From Hirundichthys speculiger (taxonomy: Eukaryota > Chordata > Actinopteri > Beloniformes > Exocoetidae), in NCBI GenBank assembly GCA_018398805.1, contig JAGFBZ010002260.1, forward strand, positions 2,418,001 through 2,482,000: a DNA stretch of 64,000 nt. Direction: 5' to 3'. Shown piece by piece: positions 12,559 to 27,500 of the stretch; the first letter of the stretch is position 1, and each line of letters starts with the position of its first letter. A program made the translations under genes and the position numbers. The notes beneath the pieces were generated by a model that saw nothing but the letters and a program-made list of their open reading frames with translations, did not search any database and was not told where the DNA came from.

Positions 12559-15500
12559 GGGGGGGGGGGGCGAGTCTTTGAAGGAGGTCCAAATAATTAC
12601 CCAGAGGGTACTTTCTAATTTCGAGTCTGACTGATGGTTGAGGCATCAAACAGATGGTTAACAGCAATCCATTCGAGATGCACGTGTAATAAATACTTAA
12701 ATACGTTTCAAAGGAAGGAGAGGACACTGCAGAAGACACAGAAGGTTACCAACCTTCACTTTTATCTCCACTCGGCTGTGAGAGAACTTTTCAATCACAC
12801 TCTCGATCCATATGAGAGGTTTCACCTGTCGGAGACACAACAGAAAAAAAAGAGAGCGGACAAGGTCAGAGCTGCGAACTCAGATCACTGCAACGATAGA
12901 GCGGACCTGTGAAGAAACGAGATGTTGCGCTTGTTAAGAGGAAAGTTTACCCTGTAAACATTTGATTCTGATTTAAAGGACCAGCAGGCCGTCTCAATAA
13001 AGCTTGACAGGAGCTTGACACATCCTGGTCACAGGACTCTGGATTCTTTCATACATTTGTCATAAATACAACTCGGACAGACAAAGTGATGGGAATCAGC
13101 TTTGGTCAGAAAACTATGGAGCCCCGTTGGGGTCATAATTCAATGAATAAATGAGTCTATTATTATGAAATACAGGCGTTTATTATTATGAAATTTCAAT
13201 TTCCCATAATATAATAATGGTTTCGTTTTTCATAAGAATGAGCTTTTACATAATAGATTGGTTTTTCATAAGAATGAGCTTTTACATAATGATGGCGTTT
13301 TTCATAAGAATGATTTGTGTGTCAATCACAGCAGAGAGGGCGGAGCCATTTATGTGATTGGCTGCTCTTTCATTCAGGCATAAGCAACAGAACAGTGAAT
13401 ATCGATAGTGGGCGAGAGGTGCAACTCCAGGGCACTAGGTGGCAGAATGCACCTCAGTTTACGGTTAAAAGTTGACATCGACTAAGAAACGTCAAGGTTT
13501 CCTGTAGCTCAGTCCAAGGTGCCATAGCTACAATCGGACAAGGAGCACACCTTGATGATGCCACAGCCCGCTGCTAACGGGACCTCACGGCCAAAACTAG
13601 TCGATGTCAAAGCGTAGAATGAAGAAGGATCAGCCAATGAGCGTGCAGGTCAACCACTGGCCCCGCCCAGTGGCGAAATGTCATTATTATGTAAAAGCTC
13701 ATTCTTATGAAAAAGGAAGCCATTATGTAAAAAGTCATGCTTAGATAAAAAAAAGTCATTCTGAAATAAACTATTGTGCATTAAACTAAGATTAAATAAT
13801 AATAAAAAAATATTTCATAATAATTACATTTTTTAATAATAATGGGAAATATTTCATAATAATACCCATATATTGCATAATAATGGGAAACATTTCATAA
13901 TAATGGATACGTATTTCATAATAATAAACGCCTGTATTTCATAATAATAGACTCATTTATTCATTGAATTATGACCCAAACGGGGCTCCATAGAAAACTG
14001 GTTGGACAGTGTACAAATAATCCATCCATCCATCATCCATACCCGTTCAGTATGTAGGGTCACAGGGATCTGCCAGAGACTATCCCAGCTTTCTTTTGGG
14101 TGAAAGGCAGGAGTACACCCTGGATATGTCGCCAATCCATCACAGGGCCACATGTAGATGAACAACCACACTCACAATCACTACTACAGGCAATTTAGAA
14201 CCACCAATGAACCTAACATGCATGTCTTTGGACTGTAGGAGGATCCCCAAGTACCCAGGAGGAAACCCACGCAGGCATGCAGAGAACATGCAGCACAAAT
14301 AATATATAAGGTTAAATGTTTTGGCAAAAAAAACCCCCAACTTATTCATCTAACAAAGTATCTCAGAATGTTGAGAAAACCTCTGGCACTGCACCACAGT
14401 TGAGTTAGTAGGGCTGAAAGGAATCACATACTAAAAAAAACAAAAGAAATGCATCTTAAAACATCCATTGAAGAAAAAAAACAGTGCATAAAAAACAAAA
14501 CAAAAGTGCAATGAATCATGATGTTTGCTTTGCTTTCTACTGCATCTAGACGAGAGCAGAGTAAAAACCAGGCAGCATGAATCTTCTCTTTCTGCTCTGT
14601 GAGCAGAGTGTTTAGCGTTCTCCCTCCATCTGCTTTTATTGCCTGCATCGAACTTTTTCCAGTTTAAAAAAAGTGGATAGAAGAGCGATTACTGATGTTT
14701 TAAATGCCTGGTGCCTCTGTAGATATTCTGTATTTGGATAATCGATATCAAATACAAGAAAATAAAAAACACAAACTAGTTAAAATGATGAACTGGTTTT
14801 ATTCTAATGAGATTTATGAGACATGAAAACTTATTTTACTCCCACAGAGTAGCATATGAGCAGAGCAGGGGTGTCTGACTCCACTTTATCTCAGGTCGCA
14901 TCAAGATTCTGGTCACCATCAAAGGACCCGTTGTAGTTCACCGTCTCAGGCGCTGGATTCAGTCTGTAATGGCGTTTCCTTAATCTTATGACATTAAGGG
15001 CCTGTTTATGGTCAGGACAAACCTGATCATATATATACAGTATGGACTGATCAAAAAAAAAACAACAAAACATAACCATGCACCTTCCAAAAGACACTTG
15101 GAGGCCTTGTGATTTCTTTCTCACGGTCCCACAGCAAATAAAACGTAGCTGCTCGTCTCTGTTTGCTTCCCAACTCTCATTAAACTGTCTTCCCTCTTTG
15201 TAAGCTTTTTCTTTTTATGGACATCTTAATTCTAAATGCATCACTTGACCACAAAACTCTTAGCGACTCAATTTGAGACACTGAGCTCCAATCAGTAGAC
15301 ACCACCACGGGGCAGGTAACAAAAAAACCTGATGTATTGTGGGACTCGTAGTTGTCGTCCGCCTCTGAAGCTGTTACTGTAAGTTTATGGTTGTCTTTGC
15401 CTGCTCTCGTGGGTCAGATAAAATGAAGTGGGGGGGGGGGCTGGATTTGGCTGACAGGCCTTGAGTTTGACACGTTGTTTAGGAAGACGAATCACTTTTT

Positions 15501-18500
15501 CTCAGCAAAGAGGCCACCGGCGTATGTTGTGATCTCTGCCAACAGACTCATCACAGATTTAGTGGCGCTGGAATCAGGAGAATATGTGCTCTGTTACTAA
15601 CAGCTACTACCTGAACAGTAGCTGAATAATAATTTTCAGAAAGACCCTGTGATGAACTGGTGCCTCGCCCCCAGTTCTCAACGGTTGAGAAAAATAAAAA
15701 TATTTAAAGGATAAACACATGAGGTCGTGATGCAGGTGAAACTTGGTTACAGACAAATCACTCGTGTTTTCCCGGTGCTTTGAGGTGTGCAGGTATCCTA
15801 CTCACTGCGGTGTTGAGGCGGTACGACATGAGCTCGCTCTCGCCGTCGGGGGGGATGAAAGAGATGGTGCGGTCGTTCTCGAAGCGTGACAGGCGGACGC
15901 ACTGATGGAACTTCACGTCCTCCAGCTCCACCGTCTTGCTCTTCTCTCCTGGCACGCACACGGAAACACACACACACACGGACGTGCACAGGGAAAGATT
16001 GAGAGCGTTCCACGCAGCCTTGAGGGGAATCAAGGTCAACGTAATAATCACTGACAAACAATTCACTCCATCTCACACACACTGTACAAGCGGCACGCCG
16101 CCACATCCATCTGCCCTCCTGTTGTCCCCAGCTGAACAATTACTATGCTGCCAAAAGCAAGCGTGCACATGGTTCACCCTCAATACCTGCTGCCATCTTC
16201 TCCTCCTCCACTGGAGCCTCATAATCTCAGTCACACCTGTACTAACACCCACGACACAAACCTCATGATTAATTAATGTTTGAGAGATTATTTTATTTGT
16301 AACGACAAGCTCCAGCACCCCCTTCACCCCAAACAGGATGAAATGGGAGTAAACAAAAACTGAAATAAGAAAGCAACATGATTGCAGTAGTCAGATATAA
16401 AGGCAACTTCTTCAGTGGCTACATTTGTAGCGTGCTGGTGGAAGCCCAGCATTCACTCCAACCGTGGCTAATCGAGAGTGCTGAGCGGTGAAAAATGACT
16501 CTAACGACTGTGGGCCCATGGGTCTTCCGCCAAATCCTCCCACTCAGTCAGCTAAAGCTCGCTTTACCTGCTCTGAATGCAACCCCGGACTTGTCAGAGA
16601 GGTGCTGTCCGAGTGTGTTCGCAGCTTCCCTTTTTCATTGTTCCCTCGAGTTTCTGCGCGTGCAAAGCTTTATGCGTGCCGGGCTTTGTAGAAGTGGAAA
16701 ACGTTCTTGTTCCTCCATTGATTTTGGTCATGACAGTACCGTGTTTTAATTAAGTAACATTCGCATACACACAAACGCTAACACGAGGATGCAGCACCGT
16801 GAACACAAGACATGCAGGAAAGGTCACGTAGGACGCTCTCCGTCACTGCTTGGAGCTCGGGGGCTGGAGGGGGGGACGTATATGTGTGTTCATGTCAGAA
16901 GGTTCACCTTTAAGAACACTCTCACCTGCGTCCATGCTGTGCCTTACAAGCTAAAGCTTAATCTGTTCTCTCTGACATGAGAAACCAGTTTAAGGTGACA
17001 TTTGGTAAATTTCCAATGCCTCTTCAGTTCTTTATGTTGCCAAATGGGCTATTTAATCTTCCTTAATATGATCAATTTCTCCTTTTCTTTGTTTAATGTG
17101 ATTGTGAACAATATATCTGCCCGTTTATAATGTCATATAATAACAGGAAGGAGTTAAAAATGTCAGTTTATAACATTTTATGTGCGAGATAACTGAGAAA
17201 AAGCTTGTACTATCAGAGTAAGATTTAAAAAGTGTATTACTGTCGTGTCTATGTCAAATCAAATTGTCGAAAGAAAAAAAAACATATAATAACCTGATTC
17301 AAATGAAGGGAGAAAGCTACTGATTGATTTAGTCTTGTATCAGAAAGCAGCAGAAGGCAATCAAGGCAATCTGTACAGGATGCATTGTAAAGAGTAGTCA
17401 TTTTTATTGTTTTTTTTTAGCTATTGTAAATTTATCCAATTGTTTTTGTGATTTTATTTTGTTCTATTTTATGTTCTTTGCCTTCTTGTCTTACTGTTTA
17501 TCTGTGTTAAGGACTACAGATGGAAATTAGCTTGGTGCTAAATCTGGTGCAGCCATCTTTTTAATGCCACTGCACACGGTCCTTTAAATAAATAAATAAA
17601 ATTAGAAAAAAAAAAATAAGAGTTGCACATGACCATATAATGCTCATTAAAGACAACATTATCTGACTTGAATCACCGTTCTGAGGCTTTTGTGAGGAAT
17701 GTCCCAGATGTGAATGAGTAAATACATGAACGGTCCCTTGCATATTCTTCATAGCAGCTCCCTGTTGTGACAGTTCTGACCTTCTGCCAGTGGAGGGCAG
17801 CATTAAATGATTTATATTCCCTCTTACACTTGAGCAGAATCCAGCTGGGATAAAAGGCACCAGCCGTTGCAAGAATAATAATTAAAAATCACCAGGGAAA
17901 TTATGTGTTTAAAGAAAAAAACAGAACGAGTGAAGATGAGAGAGATTTTAATATTTGCATTAATATTCGCTGTGAGTGTGTGTTTGTATCTGCCAGCGTG
18001 TTTGTTGATCATTATGTGTGATCAGCATTTCTGGGAAGATGTTATTTCCCACACAGCTTCGCCCAGCGGGGGGGTGGGGGGGTTGTCGACTGCAAACACA
18101 GAGCAGTCACAGACCTTCACCTTTCATCTGCAGGACTGTAGCCTGGGGGGGGGATTAACTCGGAGGGAAAGAGGCTAGACAGTGATGGAGCCTTTTTTCC
18201 TTCGGTGAGGAATCATCGAAGGGGGGAGTTTGACGAAATATAGGCTAATGAGAGAAATAGGAAGAGATGGAGAAGGAGGGTATGTGAGGGAAAGGAGAGG
18301 TAAGATGGAGCTGTGGGAATCAGTGATGGATAAATTTGTTGGGAGAGACGGGGGAGGTAGAGGAAGGGTTAGAGCTGCACATGGGATTCAGACAGAAAGA
18401 GGAAGTAGAAGAATGAGGGTGAGCTCAAGGTGAGAGGGAGCCGCTGACAGCTCCTCCACCGAGCAGAACATCTTTTCAGTCGAAGTCGATGGGAAATTTA

Positions 18501-21500
18501 GATTTGACATGAATTATTCTGATTCAAAATGCAGGAACATGTTGGTGACAGTTTGTGGGCTCTTTGTCAAATTTGATCAAGTCTTGGCAGTTGGAGATCA
18601 ACTCATGTCAGTTATTCTCAACCTTGTGTCACCGCCTGCTCAGCATATATTAAAAAAATTGTATCATTATTATTTTTAGGATGTTTAAAAAAAGTATAAT
18701 AAACTAATAAGTTCTGACCATTGCCTTGACAATCTTATATCTACCAGATAGGAGACATTTTGCTGCCTAATAACCCTGTAAAGCCGGATATATGAAATAA
18801 TTAGGGGTGTGAAAAAAAAATAGATTTGGCAATATATCGCGATTTTCGGCCACCCAATATAATATCGATTTTTCACCTCCAAATATCGATATCGTCAGTA
18901 TGTTGTAATGGTTACTTAAAGGTAGGGTAGGTGTTCTTTGAAAAAATGGTTCCAGCAATCCAACTCAAGTGAGATTTTGAAAATATACACTCCCTCCCTC
19001 CTCCCAAAGGCTCCGCCTCCTCCTCTTCAGCTCACCCTCGAAACCACGCCTTCACACGATTCACAACTATATGAACCGCAGGGAGGGAGGGAGGGTTGGG
19101 TGGGAGTGCATTGATATTTGATGGATGTATTAGGCAGCCAATGAAAGTAATGATGATCACTATTTTGATTGGTCAGAGTTTTTCTCTGATTATACCCTCT
19201 AGACCGGACCAAAACGTTTCGTTTTTTTTGCAAACATTTTATTTCAGTGGGTGCAATGGGAATGTGAAAAGGTTTTCAGGCAATATTGTAAAAAGTGCTG
19301 CAAAAAAAGAACACCTATGCCAACTTTAAATGTACAAAACACTAATAACAAACAATAAATAGGTTGTTTTGAAGCAAACAGTTTTGACTCAATTTGTCCT
19401 CTGAATGATAAATATCATCTGATGAACATATGCAGCAACTTGATTTTTCATCTCTACTTTTAATTTTGATATTAACTGGGTAGAATATCGCAATGTATCA
19501 TGATAATATCGTATCATGACCCAAGTATCATGATACATATTGTATTGCGAGGTCCTTGCCAATACTCACCCCTAGAAATAATACACAGAAGCAAAAAATT
19601 AATTGTATTTTTGTGAATAATCTGAAGTTTGTCAAACACTGGAATGAAAGGTGGTTTGTGGGCTCTGAATCTGAATGGTACTTACTGCCTGTGATCTCAA
19701 ACAACACTTTGTCATTGAGGCCCAGTCTAAGTTCAGGCATCCCAGATAAAACCACTTTGAGCTTGATGCTGCCCACTATCTCGCTGCGCAGGACGCTGCC
19801 GCTGGCACTCACCTAGAGACACAACACAAAACCAGAGCGTTTCATCACCATAATTGTATCATATTGATGACAATAAAAAAATGCAACAAGTAAATATGTT
19901 CTCTGTGTATTTAGGACGATTACGGCACAGATCTCTGAAAAAAATGAAGAACCGGTGACATTTTTTTTTAAAAGTCCCCGTGCACATAAAAGGAAGTGGT
20001 GGCTGCAGCTATAAAGCAGCGGTTGAATATCTTCCTCTCGCTAGTTTCCCCTTCACTGATAAAAACCTGCAGCTGCATGTTGGGCTGTCCCTGAAATCAT
20101 TCCTTCAAGGATACGGCATCTGAGAGGAGAGAGGAGTCTCTTCCAGCGTTTAAAAAAGCTGCATGTTCATGTGCTCCACTTCTCTGACTGCAGGAAGTTT
20201 TAGACCTCGAAGAAATTATATAATTACTCTGCAGAGGGTCTAGCTGAGTAACAAAACATTATCACACTGCAGCACAGTTGTCTATTCAAGACTTCTTATT
20301 TCATCTCACTTGATAAGAAATATTCGGTGTTAAGACTTAAAAAAATGCTTTCATCTTTATTTAGTGACTAACCTCGACAATGTGGCCACTGCTCAAAGAA
20401 TAAAATGAAAGCAAATATCCAATTGAAAGAGAATGGAGCAGTATTGACATTAGGGACCGTTTCCTCAGCAATTCAATTCAAGGAAAGAGGAAAACTGTGG
20501 AGGAGTCAAAACAAGTCAGGGTTTGCACATGGACGAGTTTAATCGCATCATGCATCATGAAAAGCCTTGTAAAGCAGGACCGTGAGAAAGGTCGACAGTT
20601 ATATAAACTGTAGGATGAATGGAAATATAACACAGACACTCAGATAAAATATGCCTGAGTTACTAGTATTGCAACTTTGTTCCTTTTTTTTTCTTCAAGT
20701 TATGAAACATACACTGGCCAGAAAAAAGTGTGTAAACCCTTTGGAGTTTAATTACTTTTCTCCACTGATTTGCCATAAAACGTGATCTGATCTTCTTCTA
20801 AGTCTTTGTGTCAGACGAGCACAACATTGAGGAGGGATGTTTGAACGTTCCCATTTCCACAACTGCTTCAGCTCAGGCACATTTGTAGCTTTTCTCCCTC
20901 TGCCAGATGTCAGCACTGGGATGATGTGTTGATGCAAGACAGTCAAAAGATGTTTTAACCCCCACAAAAAATGTCACAACAACCACTAGAGGTCTCTTTT
21001 CTTCTGGATTTCCTTCTTGTTGCTCATACTGACAGCCTCCACAGCTTAAGATGGGTGGGGGTGTTAAAGACCAACAGAAAAATACATATCTGTTCTGAAA
21101 TGCATATTTAGGATTGTAAACAGTATCGTACTGTTGACTGAGATCCAGGGTTCTCAGTCTGAAAAGGGTGGAATGACCTTCTCTGGTTTGGGAGTGAGGT
21201 TCTGCCTTAAGTGGCGGAGTTAAGGTATCTTGGGGCCCTGTTCACGAGTGAGTGAAGAATGGAGCAGATCGGTGCCTCGTCTGCAGTAATACTGGTCTGT
21301 TGTGGTGAAGAGAGAGAGTTGAGCCAAAAGGATCTTTGTCCCTACCCTCATCTATGGCCACGAAAGAATGAGACTGCAGATGCAAGTGGCTGAAATGAGC
21401 TTTCTTCAAAGAGTGGCTGGACCTTCCTTTGAGACTCACTGAACTTCTCACCCTTTCAGGAGGGACTCGGAGTAAAGTTTCTACTCCTCCGAAAGTGAGA

Positions 21501-24500
21501 GGAGCCAGGTGTAACTAAAAGTGCCCAGCATGCTCCAGAATAAGAGCTTGAACAGGCTGAAATTAAATAATCACACTATCTTCCTTTCAAACACTTTAAT
21601 GACAAGAGGTTTCAACAGATGTTGATTTATTACGGTGAATAAGTATTGTTTTTGGTGAATGTCAAATAAGATTTTAATTCATGGGGGCTGTCGTGACGCT
21701 GAAGGGCTAATGTTGACATCGTAGCGTACTTCAGGTTTCCAGTTTAACTGCGGATCAGCTAAATGTGTTCTTGTGGCGACACTGCAATCAGGTTAAAATT
21801 CGAAACTCAGCTCAGAAACTTGAAATGCTGTGGCCTGGGTAGTAGCATGTTAAACTGAACCCAAGTTCGCCATACACTAATCCAGTCCTTTGCAAATAGT
21901 GGGGCGCGCCCCCTTGGGGGGGCGCGGTGCGATGCGACCCCGGGGATCGTGATTTTTTTTGTCATACTGCAATGAAAGTGTAATTGCACATATACTCCAG
22001 TAGGCAGCAGTGGTGTCATTGTCACAGTGTGCGCAGGGAGGATTAGCTATACAGTGATTCCTCTTGCCAATTCGCGCTTTAAGTTCCGCGGTTTTAGTTA
22101 TTCGCAGATTTTTTTTTCAGAAATATATAATATTAAAAATAATCAAGAAAAAATTGTGGAAACATCACAGGATGTTGTGCGCGTTCTCTCAAGCGAAGAA
22201 ATGTGAGCCAGCCTGGCCCCTTTAAGAAGGTGGCTTTATGGGTAATGTAGTGTGTGTCGTGGGACGGCAGAATGAACACGGGGTTAGATGAAAGAGCTGT
22301 TTCTTTACTACGGTTCAGAGACCAGAGGCTGTGAAGGTAACAGATAGACCACAATTTCGCATTTGTCTTGTTTCGCTGCAGTGCCTCGCTACTCATTTGC
22401 GGTTTTTAAACATATTTTAAACACATTATTTAGGCTAGGGGGCTCCGGCTCCAGTTCGTGGATTTTGATTTTCGCGGGGGGGGGGGGGGGGGGGCGGTCC
22501 CCATTAACCGCGAAAAATAAGGGATCACTGTATTGTGTCGGGTTTTTTGGACGGACAGGTGCGCGCACACTATGCTTATCGAAAGTGCAATTTGCTCATT
22601 ATAGTTTGATTTCTATAAAGGTCAGGTGGGTTAATATTGATGATGCAAGTGTCGCTCTCACCAGAAGATTTACAGACTCGATGACATCCATGAACACTTC
22701 ATTCTTTCTGTACTTGATGCCTTCTGACCGCCAAGAAACAGCATTGGTGACGGTAGCAGGCGGTCGAGGTGCCCCCATCTCTAGTTTATGGCCCTGCTGG
22801 GTGATGTACCTGAAAGAGACGAAGACAGAGTAAAAAGGTGTAAAACAGGTCCAGCTGTTTCCAATGTCAGCCTGCAGTCCTGCTGAGCGGGACACCTGAA
22901 AATCACTCAAGTACATTCATCACTCCAGTGCAAAAAGTATTGGTAATCACAATCTTTAAGCTGTTATGACGCCTTAACTTTGGAGAAGAACAATAACAAA
23001 TAGTTCCAGTGTTGCACTATAATTTAATCTCTTTAACTTCACAGGCTTAAATATGCAACAAGGTTTCTTAACTCCACCAAATAGATGGTAACAAAGAGGA
23101 TGTGTGTTTATCTGGCGACATGAATGAACCCAATCTCTCTTGGGGAATGCTTTTATACTTGGCATTAATCACCACCTCATGACTAAAAATAAATGAGCTA
23201 CTCTTGTGTAAATAAATTCAAGGAGCATTGTATTCTTGTGTGTTGAGTGTATTCATGGATGTAATTGGAAAACAGAGATTTACATAAATTCATTGTGTCA
23301 ATGTAAGTCGTGGATAATCATGTGAGATGCATTTGTTTGACTAATAAGTATTGCTTCGGGTAAATAAATCAAAGAAGAAGTCCACTTGAGAGTAGTTGAC
23401 CATGAACAAATATTGGAACAGCTTTAATATCCTTATATTTTTAACAAAATTAAAATCTTTAATTACATGACAAACACCAAACAGTTCAGTAAAATTCTGA
23501 TACTTCGAAAAGTACAAATGGTACGCAAGTTGAAATTTAATGGAGGTGTAATTGATCTGCTCTATCATTCCCGTAGATGCCATAACAGAGTTCATACATC
23601 ACAGGGAGGCGTCTTTGCTGAGACGCATGCAAACCCAATGCTTCCCAGTAGAGGGAACAACCCGACAACCCAAGGTTCTGACCTGACCTGAATCGGGTCT
23701 CGGGTCCATTCACAAGATGTGACTCTGGGTTCGGGTTGAAGTTAGTCTCGGGTCCGGTCGGTGCTCTCTGACAGGCTGGGTCCACGTTTACCCGAGAGAG
23801 GTAAAGATACTCAGCCCCCCCCAATCCAACAGGGTAGAAAATGTCAGGTGACGGGTCAAGCAAAAGTAAACAAACAAACAATAGTTTGGTTTAGCCAATG
23901 TCAGGACTCGGGGCAGTTAAATGATTATTCATTAACGTGGCGTGTTTGTCATGAAACAATCGTGTTGCCGTAGCGTGTTATTAGCGGTTTGCCCGGCAGC
24001 TGTAAAGCACAACGGATCGCCAACATGACAACGCTGGATGAGAGAATATGTTCACGACACGTCCTGTCCGGTGTAGGCTGTTAGCATTAGCAGTTGCTAC
24101 CAATAGCATCTGTATCCACAAAGAAAATAACGACATGGATTTATTGTTGTTTACATCACGCAGTCAATGTAGCAACTGAACCGGGTAGAAGAAGACAACT
24201 TTAGGTTAAAAAAAAAAAAATCAAGTTTTATTCAACGCTACACAACTTGTAACATGAGCAACTATGGGCTGTATTGTCTCGGTTCTGTTTGGGTATCTCG
24301 GTTCAGTTCGTGATCGGAAACTAAAGATTTGGGTCGGATCGGTTCCGGGTCCAAATATTGCTGGTTCATTCGGGTTCGGAACCCTGGCTTATGATAATAG
24401 CTCTGGTCGGGTCGGTCTGGGTCAAATTTTCACAGGTCCAATCTGGTTCTGGTCCATGAAAGTGGACCCGGGAAGACCTCTACTTCCTAGTTATTCAATA

Positions 24501-27500
24501 ATAACAGAAATCCAAGGTCATCATGTCACAAGCAGAGCTAATCAAAACCTCAAGGTCGCCATTTGGCTGTCATCTTCTTGACTTTTTAGAGCTAGTGAAA
24601 AGTGCAAAGGAAGGTTCTGATTAAGAACACAAAACATAATGCACGCCATTTTACAGCAGTCAACCCACTCAGTCAGTCAGGAGAACTGCTCTTAACACTG
24701 CATAGCTAATTAAGTGTTAAACAAAGCGAGTACAGAATAGAGCTCTGGATGTCAACTTCCTTTTATTTTTGAGTTCTCTTTACATACTGGTGACAAAAGC
24801 CCAGACAGATAATTACAGCAATTTCACCTGTTTACAAAAATCATTTGCTGTCAAGAATGCGGGGCTTAAAATCTAAATGTTCACACAGCCGTGGAGATTG
24901 GCAATGCAGAAAACCTGTGTCTTTTTTTTCTCTTTTAATCATAGAATAAATCAATACATGTTTGTGTTAATTACCCAGTGACACAGGCTGATTTCAGCCC
25001 AGCTAACTTTCAAACCTGTTGTGTCCCTCATCCAAATATATGTGATGTAACGATACTTCCCTGAAAACTGTGGCAGTTCAATGATTACTTACTGTCTTCA
25101 TCAGAACAACAACAAAAAAAAAAATCATTTCAGCAACATCTTCTGTAACTTCTTTGGTTACTAAGGCCAGTTGTACTGTTCCTTTAAGGATTCTGATTTT
25201 TCATGATCAGCCACATTTGAGTCATTGCTTGACAGAAATGGCTCACAGATAAGTACCTTAATTTCAACTCTGATAACAAGAGTTTGATCATTGCGTAATT
25301 CCACAAATCAGACAGTAAATTGGCTCATCTGTCCAGTCAGGCCTGAGAAATTTAGGCGCCGTTTTTGACCAATCTATCAATGTCCTTCAGCAGCCACCTG
25401 AATCCGCTCGTGCAAAATTGCTTTTTCCACTAGAGGAACATTTTTAAATGAAGAAGGCTAAAGACGTCACATGACTCCAGATTAATCATCTCTTCATTGG
25501 CAACGGCCTAAAATGATTTCAGATTTGTTCGAGCTGAGGCCGTCTAGCCAGAGGCTGTTGGTGGGCCCACACACCTGTTAAAAAACCCGGGAGGATTGGA
25601 CCTTTTAGGAAGTCGCACCTCGTTTGTGGAATGCCCAATCAAAGTTTTTATGCTGCGTCAATAACACTGACCTAACACTGAAAAAGCAGTGTAAGGACTA
25701 TTTTGTTCAGACAAGCCTTTAGACACTGAATGATTTTTGTTGACATCCTTCCTCCTTCAAGTCTTATATTCAATCTTTGTCAATTTTACCAGATGATTTT
25801 ATTTTAGCTATATATTTATTTTTCCTTTCCATTTGATACTTCTTATTTTAATTTTAAAACTGTATTTTATCACTAAAGTATGTTGTGATTTCCACATTTT
25901 ATTCTAAAGCACTTTATATATTTTATCTGTGAAAGGGACCATATAAATAAACTTTACCTCCGAACAGGATAAACTATACCTCACTTAATAGAGTCCAGCA
26001 TTCACCGTGACAAAAATAAATATGTTTACTCCATTTATATCAGGAAGATTACCAGGAAGAGAAATCTTTTTTAATGTCTGTGGATCTATCCATCTTTTTA
26101 AGAACTGAGCTCTAGATTTCAGCACTCTCTCTGGGAAGACAAAGATTTGTCATGGGGATAAAAAGGAGCTCTACTTAGATAAACGACATGTGACCAGGCC
26201 TGTTTTTACCCAAACACCTGTCCTCCCAGGTGTTTACCTCTCTCTTGCCTCATTTGCTTCGCTAACTGGCCCCGAATGGGCTCTGCTAGAGTAAAAAAAA
26301 CCTTCAGGAAGCCATTTTACTCCATTTTATTTCTAGAATATAATGTAATATAAAAGTTTTATATTACTCCTCCATGAGTCACCACCTTATCGTGGTGGAG
26401 GGGTTTGCGTGTCCCAGTGATCCTAGGAGCTATGTTGTCGGGGGCTTTATGCCCTGGAAGGGTCAACCCATGGCAAACAGGTCTCTAGGTGAGGGACCAG
26501 ACAAAGTGTGGCTCATAAGACCTTTATGATGGAGAAGAACGAGGCCCAAGGTTTCCCTTGCCCGACGCTGGTCACCGGGGCCCCCTCTGGAGCCAGGCCT
26601 GGAGGTGGGGCTCGGAGGCGAGTGCCTGGTGGTGCCTTTGCCCATGGGGCCCGGTCGGGCTCAGCCCGAAAGGGAAACATGGGCCCCCACTCCAGTGGAC
26701 TCACCACCTGCAGGAGGGGCCATAGAGGTCGGGTGCGTAGTGAACTGGGCGGTGGCCGGATGCGGGGACCCTGGCGGTCCGATCCTCGGCTGCAGAAGCT
26801 AGCTCTAGGGACGTGAAATGTCACCTCTCTGGCGGGGAAGGAGCCTGAGCTGGTGTGTGAGGTCAAGCGGTTCCAGCTAGATATAGTTGGACTCACCTCA
26901 ACACACGGCTTGGGCTCTGGAACCAGTATCCTCGTGACGGACTGGACGCTTTTCCACTCTGGAGTTGCTCCGGGTGAGAGGCGCCGAGCTGGTGTGGGCA
27001 TACTTATTGCCCCCCAGCTTGGCGCCTGTACATTGGGATTTACTCCGGTGGAAGAGAGGGTAGCCTCTCTCCGCCTCCGGGTGGGGGGACGGGTCCTGAC
27101 TGTTGTTTGTGCTTACGCACCAAATAGCAGTTCAGAGTACCCACCCTTTTTGGAGTCCTTGGATGGAGTATTGGAGAATGTTTCCATCTGGGGACTCCCT
27201 CGTTCTGCTGGGGGACTTCAATGCTCACGTGGGCAACGACAGTGAGACCTGGAGGGGTGTGGTTGGGAGGCAGGGCCCCCCCGATCTGAACCAGAGTGGT
27301 GTTTCGTTGTTGGACTTCTGTGCTCGTCATGGACTGTCCATAACGAACACCATGTTCAAGCATAAGAGTGTCCACATGTGCACTTGGCACCAGGACACTC
27401 TAGGCCGCAGTTCGATGATCGACTTCATAATCGTATCGTCGGATTTGCGGCCGCATGTCTTGGACACTCGGGTGAAGAGAGGGGCGGAGCTGTCAACTGA

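Noticed and set aside
13116..13991. Spaced short repeats as a CRISPR-like array
   Set aside because: The repeats are imperfect, lie in inverted arms of a foldback element with a target duplication, and the DNA is vertebrate.
22477..22494. G run as a possible quadruplex signal
   Set aside because: A simple homopolymer within a MITE; its length is uncertain and nothing links it to regulation.
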